Assembly: GCA_947483545.1 (NCBI GenBank)
Contig: CANKNP010000240.1
Span: forward strand, 1 to 8,270
DNA: 8,270 bases
Direction of reading: 5' to 3'
Origin: Deltaproteobacteria bacterium
GTDB lineage: Bacteria > Myxococcota > UBA796 > SXON01
In this document: one piece after another, positions 6,065-8,270 of the stretch
Layout: each line of letters opens with the position of its first letter
Position numbering within the stretch: position 1 is the stretch's first letter
Position numbers and translations under genes: made by a program
Notes under the pieces: generated by a model
Told to the model about the DNA's origin: nothing
Seen by the model: only the letters and a program-made list of their open reading frames with translations
Database searches by the model: none

Positions 6065-6760
6065 CTACTCCGCCCGCGACCCATCCGAGCACAACACCCG
6101 CACATGCAGGTGGTTGTCGTGGTTCGTGGCGTGCCGGACGATGCCCGTGCGATCCCAGGGGTGCGGGTCGGACGGGAACACGTCCTCCACCTCGGCCTCG
6201 GTCAACAGGCCGACACGCAGGGTGTAGGCGCGCAGTCGGGCGATGTGGGCGCGGTCGAGCAGGATGAAGTCGATGTTGCCGGTGTCCAAGAACGCCGAGA
6301 TCAGCGCCCAGTTGGCCACGACATCGAAGTTGGACCCAAGCGTGTCGAACCCGCGCAGGTTCTGCTTGGCGCCGGTGCTGTAGATGCCGACGTCCGCATC
6401 GATGCCGCCGCGGTGGCTCATGTGCCCCGACTGGTAGCCGCCGCGCTGGTGCGAGATGTCCCCGATGGTGACCGGGGAGGCCTCGGGCATGAGCCAGCGC
6501 ATGTGGCGCGTCGCAGAGACAATGGCGTCGATCATCTCGGTGGTGCCCCACTCGGCGTCAGGCGCCTGGCGGGTGAAGAACAGCGGCAGATCGGGGAGCT
6601 GCACGCCGTCCGTCAGGTACTGATCCGAGCAGCCGACCGCGCCCGTGTCGCCATCCTCGCGCGCCTCGATCCCGTCTGCCTCAGGGGCCACTTCGCCTTC
6701 GAGCGAGGGCCCGAACTCAGCGGCGTGAGCCAACAAGGTGGAGAGAACGAGGGCAATCAA
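6065..6760 (-). CDS. mepA: MepA-like penicillin-insensitive murein endopeptidase (peptidase M74), exported
   Basis: A zinc endopeptidase that cleaves cross-links of peptidoglycan in the periplasm. With the chosen start the product is 231 aa. A short hydrophobic leader (IALVLSTLLAHA, 2-13) is followed by an acidic linker (about 21-40) and the catalytic domain. Zinc and catalytic residues are visible: H116 and D123 in SHRGGIDAD, then NHDNHLHVR with H214, H217 and H219 at the spacing of H206, H209 and H211 in E. coli MepA. GDISHQRGG (100-108) and SGHMSH precede the first set. The start is uncertain. TTG 6760-6758 has GGAG at 6771-6768, 7 nt upstream. Upstream in-frame alternatives are GTG 6850 and TTG 6859, which would add 30-33 residues including a basic stretch (VRKKG). 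No in-frame ATG exists. It lies alone and is convergent with the SDR gene. Confidence 0.85.
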   Translation of the reverse strand: MIALVLSTLLAHAAEFGPSLEGEVAPEADGIEAREDGDTGAVGCSDQYLTDGVQLPDLPLFFTRQAPDAEWGTTEMIDAIVSATRHMRWLMPEASPVTIGDISHQRGGYQSGHMSHRGGIDADVGIYSTGAKQNLRGFDTLGSNFDVVANWALISAFLDTGNIDFILLDRAHIARLRAYTLRVGLLTEAEVEDVFPSDPHPWDRTGIVRHATNHDNHLHVRVLCSDGSRAE

Positions 6761-6767
6761 CGAGGAG

Positions 6768-6771
6768 CTCC
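6768..6771 (-). promoter_or_regulatory. Possible mepA ribosome binding site (GGAG) for the TTG start
   Basis: GGAG lies 7 nt before TTG 6760 and favours this start over the upstream TTG/GTG codons. The resulting signal peptide lacks a basic n-region, which argues the other way, so the start remains open. Confidence 0.4.
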
Positions 6772-6968
6772 GAGGGTGGGGGCCGGGCGACGTGCGACCA
6801 TACCAACCCTCGGCGCGCTTGGGAACCCAGGTGGAACCCTTTTTACGCACCCAGGACAAACCGTTACGCGCCCATGTGCGGTGGGCTCACTCAGAAGCGG
6901 CCTTGCAGGCCTGTTTCAGTGAAGCCGACCGCGTGATTTTCTGCTACAGCGAAGTTGTCACGAATTGT

Positions 6969-7021
6969 CTCAGCGCGGGCACGGACCGCGACCCAACCCG
7001 GAGCGCTGAGGGCCCGCGCTG
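6969..7021. repeat. Competing inverted repeats upstream of mepA
   Basis: CAGCGCGGGC (6971-6980) is perfectly complementary to GCCCGCGCTG (7012-7021), 10 bp. CTCAGCGC (6969-6976) is also perfectly complementary to GCGCTGAG (7003-7010), 8 bp. The same left arm can pair with either right arm, giving two exclusive folds in a minus-strand leader of mepA or a 3' tail of recQ. There is no T-run, so it is not a standard terminator. High GC content makes chance more likely for the shorter pair. Confidence 0.55.
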
Positions 7022-7091
7022 CTCCTTGCTGGGCGGGGGGCGGCCCTGGCCTCCAGATTTGCGCCGCTCGGAACGACCTGAACTGAGTATC

Positions 7092-8270
7092 TCAGCCCGC
7101 CCAGGACCGGAGCGCCTCCAGGAACACCGCGCCGTACTGCTTGAAGCGCTGCTCGCCCATGCCGTGGATCGCAAGCATGGATTGCCGCGTCACCGGTCGC
7201 TTTTCGACCATGTCCACCAGCGTGCGGTCGGGCGCCACCACGTAAGGAGGGACATCCTCGGCACGCGCGATCTCCCGGCGAACGTCTTTCAGGCGCGCCA
7301 GCAGGTCCCGCTCGATGCCCACCGGCGGGCGCGTGGCCGGACGTGCCCGAACCACCTTCTGGCCCATCGGGAACGGCATCACGAAGCCCGGCGCCCGCTG
7401 CATCATCACCTCGTGGCCGAGCGGCGTGAGGCGAATCACCGGGAAGGTGCGATCCACCCCTTTCACCGCCCGCGTGATCATGCTCCGCTCGATGGCCCCC
7501 GCACGCTCCAGCGCTCCGAGCACCCCTTCGACCTCTCGCGAGGTGAATTGCCGCAAGGCGCCGAACGTGCTCAGCTTGTCGAATCCGAACGCGCTCACCG
7601 CCGCGTCCCGAGTTCCCACCAGCACTTTGGCCACCATGTCCACCTTGAACCCCTCCGCATTGCCAGGCTTCGCGGCCATCCGCGACACGCAGGAGAGCAC
7701 CTTCCGGACGATGGTCTCTTCGTCTGGCGCGAGCGGCTGGGGTCCGACGGCGATGCGTTTTCCTTCGCGGCAACCGTCACAGTCCCCGCATCGCTCCCAA
7801 GGAGGCTTGTCCCCGAAGTACTCCAGCAGGTACCGACGACGGCATCCGGCGTGCCCGTAGTCCACCATCTTTTGCAGCTTCACCAGCTCCCGGGCCCGAC
7901 GCGCCCGCATCTTCGCCTCGTCCAACGCCAGGGGTTGCCCGGCCCGAAGCAGCTCGAAGCCCCCGGTGCGCTCGGGCGCGGTGTACGTGAGCACCCCGCG
8001 CTGTTCAAGGCCGCGCAGCGCGAGGGTGACCTGCTCGCGGGAGAGGTCCAGTTCCTCGCCGATCCGATCCGGCCAGATGCCCAACGTCTGGGCGGCGACC
8101 GATCTGCCTACAACCCAGTCGTACACGAGCTTCCGGTGGCTGTCGGCCTCGCGCATCACCACCGCCCGCCCGGTGAGCAGCACATGTCCCGCGCGCTCGG
8201 TCGGCGCGATCCGCCGCAGGTAGCCCTCTCGCTGGAGGACGTAGATGCAGCTCGTCGCCGCTCGGTCCCC
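7092..8270 (-). CDS. recQ: ATP-dependent DNA helicase RecQ, C-terminal part (partial)
   Basis: A RecQ-family 3'-5' helicase acts in recombination and replication-fork repair. The window holds the last 392 residues; the helicase domains lie beyond the right edge. In order: a segment with winged-helix character (about 1-110, including LSREQVTLALRGLEQRGVLTY); the zinc-binding helices with GCRRRYLLEYFGD and CGDCDGC, whose cysteines C143, C161, C164 and C167 match the C-x16/17-C-x2-C-x2-C pattern; a winged helix (about 175-295) with FTSREVEGVLGALERAGAI; and an HRDC domain at the end (about 318-392: ERDLLARLKDVRREIA, MLAIHGMGEQRFKQYG). The extra winged-helix-like segment before the zinc site is not in E. 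coli RecQ, where the zinc site directly follows the helicase core. The stop is TGA 7094-7092. It lies in tandem upstream of mepA, separated by a long gap, so the two are probably separate transcription units. Confidence 0.88.
   Translation of the reverse strand, partial: GDRAATSCIYVLQREGYLRRIAPTERAGHVLLTGRAVVMREADSHRKLVYDWVVGRSVAAQTLGIWPDRIGEELDLSREQVTLALRGLEQRGVLTYTAPERTGGFELLRAGQPLALDEAKMRARRARELVKLQKMVDYGHAGCRRRYLLEYFGDKPPWERCGDCDGCREGKRIAVGPQPLAPDEETIVRKVLSCVSRMAAKPGNAEGFKVDMVAKVLVGTRDAAVSAFGFDKLSTFGALRQFTSREVEGVLGALERAGAIERSMITRAVKGVDRTFPVIRLTPLGHEVMMQRAPGFVMPFPMGQKVVRARPATRPPVGIERDLLARLKDVRREIARAEDVPPYVVAPDRTLVDMVEKRPVTRQSMLAIHGMGEQRFKQYGAVFLEALRSWAG

Larger units (their letters stand above)
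6761..7091. other. Intergenic region between recQ and mepA
   Basis: About 230-330 bp, depending on the mepA start, with no open frame I can support. It holds a GGCCT/AGGCC inverted repeat (6899-6903/6907-6911), a TTGTC direct repeat one helical turn apart (6955-6959 and 6965-6969), a pair of competing inverted repeats (6969-7021), and a CTGAG-TAT-CTCAG repeat (7083-7095) straddling the recQ stop codon. It should contain the recQ transcript end and the mepA promoter, but neither an intrinsic terminator with a T-run nor a good sigma-70 promoter could be seen. Confidence 0.5.

Noticed and set aside
5990..6922. Plus-strand open frame of 310 codons across mepA
   Set aside because: It is antisense to the catalytic motifs of MepA; its composition is that of a GC-rich shadow frame, without recognisable domains.
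6931..6974. Promoter for mepA on the minus strand (GTGACA or GAGACA with downstream A-rich AGAAAAT)
   Set aside because: The spacings are wrong for the better -10 candidates, and the correctly spaced one (TGTAGC) matches only three of six bases.
6861..7091. tRNA or other known RNA gene in the recQ-mepA gap
   Set aside because: No cloverleaf with a T-loop GTTC-type motif and acceptor stem could be built; the inverted repeats do not fit a known RNA family by eye.
1..8270. Mobile element, prophage, defence or secondary-metabolite system
   Set aside because: No transposase, integrase, terminal repeats, toxin-antitoxin pair, nuclease or synthase was recognised. The genes are housekeeping in type and uniform in base composition.

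Overview
The window is high-GC bacterial chromosomal DNA with dense gene packing. It carries a C5-pathway heme operon with an oxygen-type (HemY) protoporphyrinogen oxidase. It also holds a eukaryote-like ketosphinganine-reductase-type SDR, a MepA-family murein endopeptidase and a RecQ helicase. Together these suggest an aerobic, diderm, high-GC bacterium. Myxococcota or a relative (deltaproteobacterial grade) is my best guess, from the HemY alignment remembered for myxobacteria and the KDSR-like gene. That assignment is inference and not proven by the sequence.

Layout. Positions 1-4918, minus strand: a five-gene heme operon in the order hemE, hemY, hemA, hemC, hemL. hemL runs off the left edge. 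All four junctions are 4-bp ATGA overlaps, where the A of the start codon lies before the TGA stop of the previous gene, so the genes are probably translationally coupled. HemA and HemL make 5-aminolevulinate from glutamyl-tRNA, HemC makes hydroxymethylbilane, HemE decarboxylates uroporphyrinogen III, and HemY oxidises protoporphyrinogen IX. hemB, hemD, the coproporphyrinogen oxidase gene and hemH are not in the window.

Positions 4919-5182: the divergent gap between hemE and the SDR gene. It holds an unusual cluster of perfect inverted repeats (4955-5098), several of which share arms and so are mutually exclusive. It is the least explained element here. Positions 5183-5983, plus strand: a short-chain dehydrogenase with hallmarks of 3-ketodihydrosphingosine reductase. 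Positions 6065 to about 6760, minus strand: a secreted MepA-like (peptidase M74) endopeptidase, probably with a TTG start. Positions 6761-7091: a gap of about 330 bp with competing inverted repeats and no gene that I can support. Positions 7092-8270, minus strand: the C-terminal part of a RecQ-family helicase (winged-helix-like segment, four-cysteine zinc site, winged helix, HRDC), truncated at the window edge.

I see no mobile element, CRISPR array, rRNA or tRNA gene. The coding genes are mostly of recognisable families. The points worth following are the hairpin cluster, the fully overlapped operon, some divergent motifs in HemA, HemL and HemE, and an 11-bp G run inside hemL.
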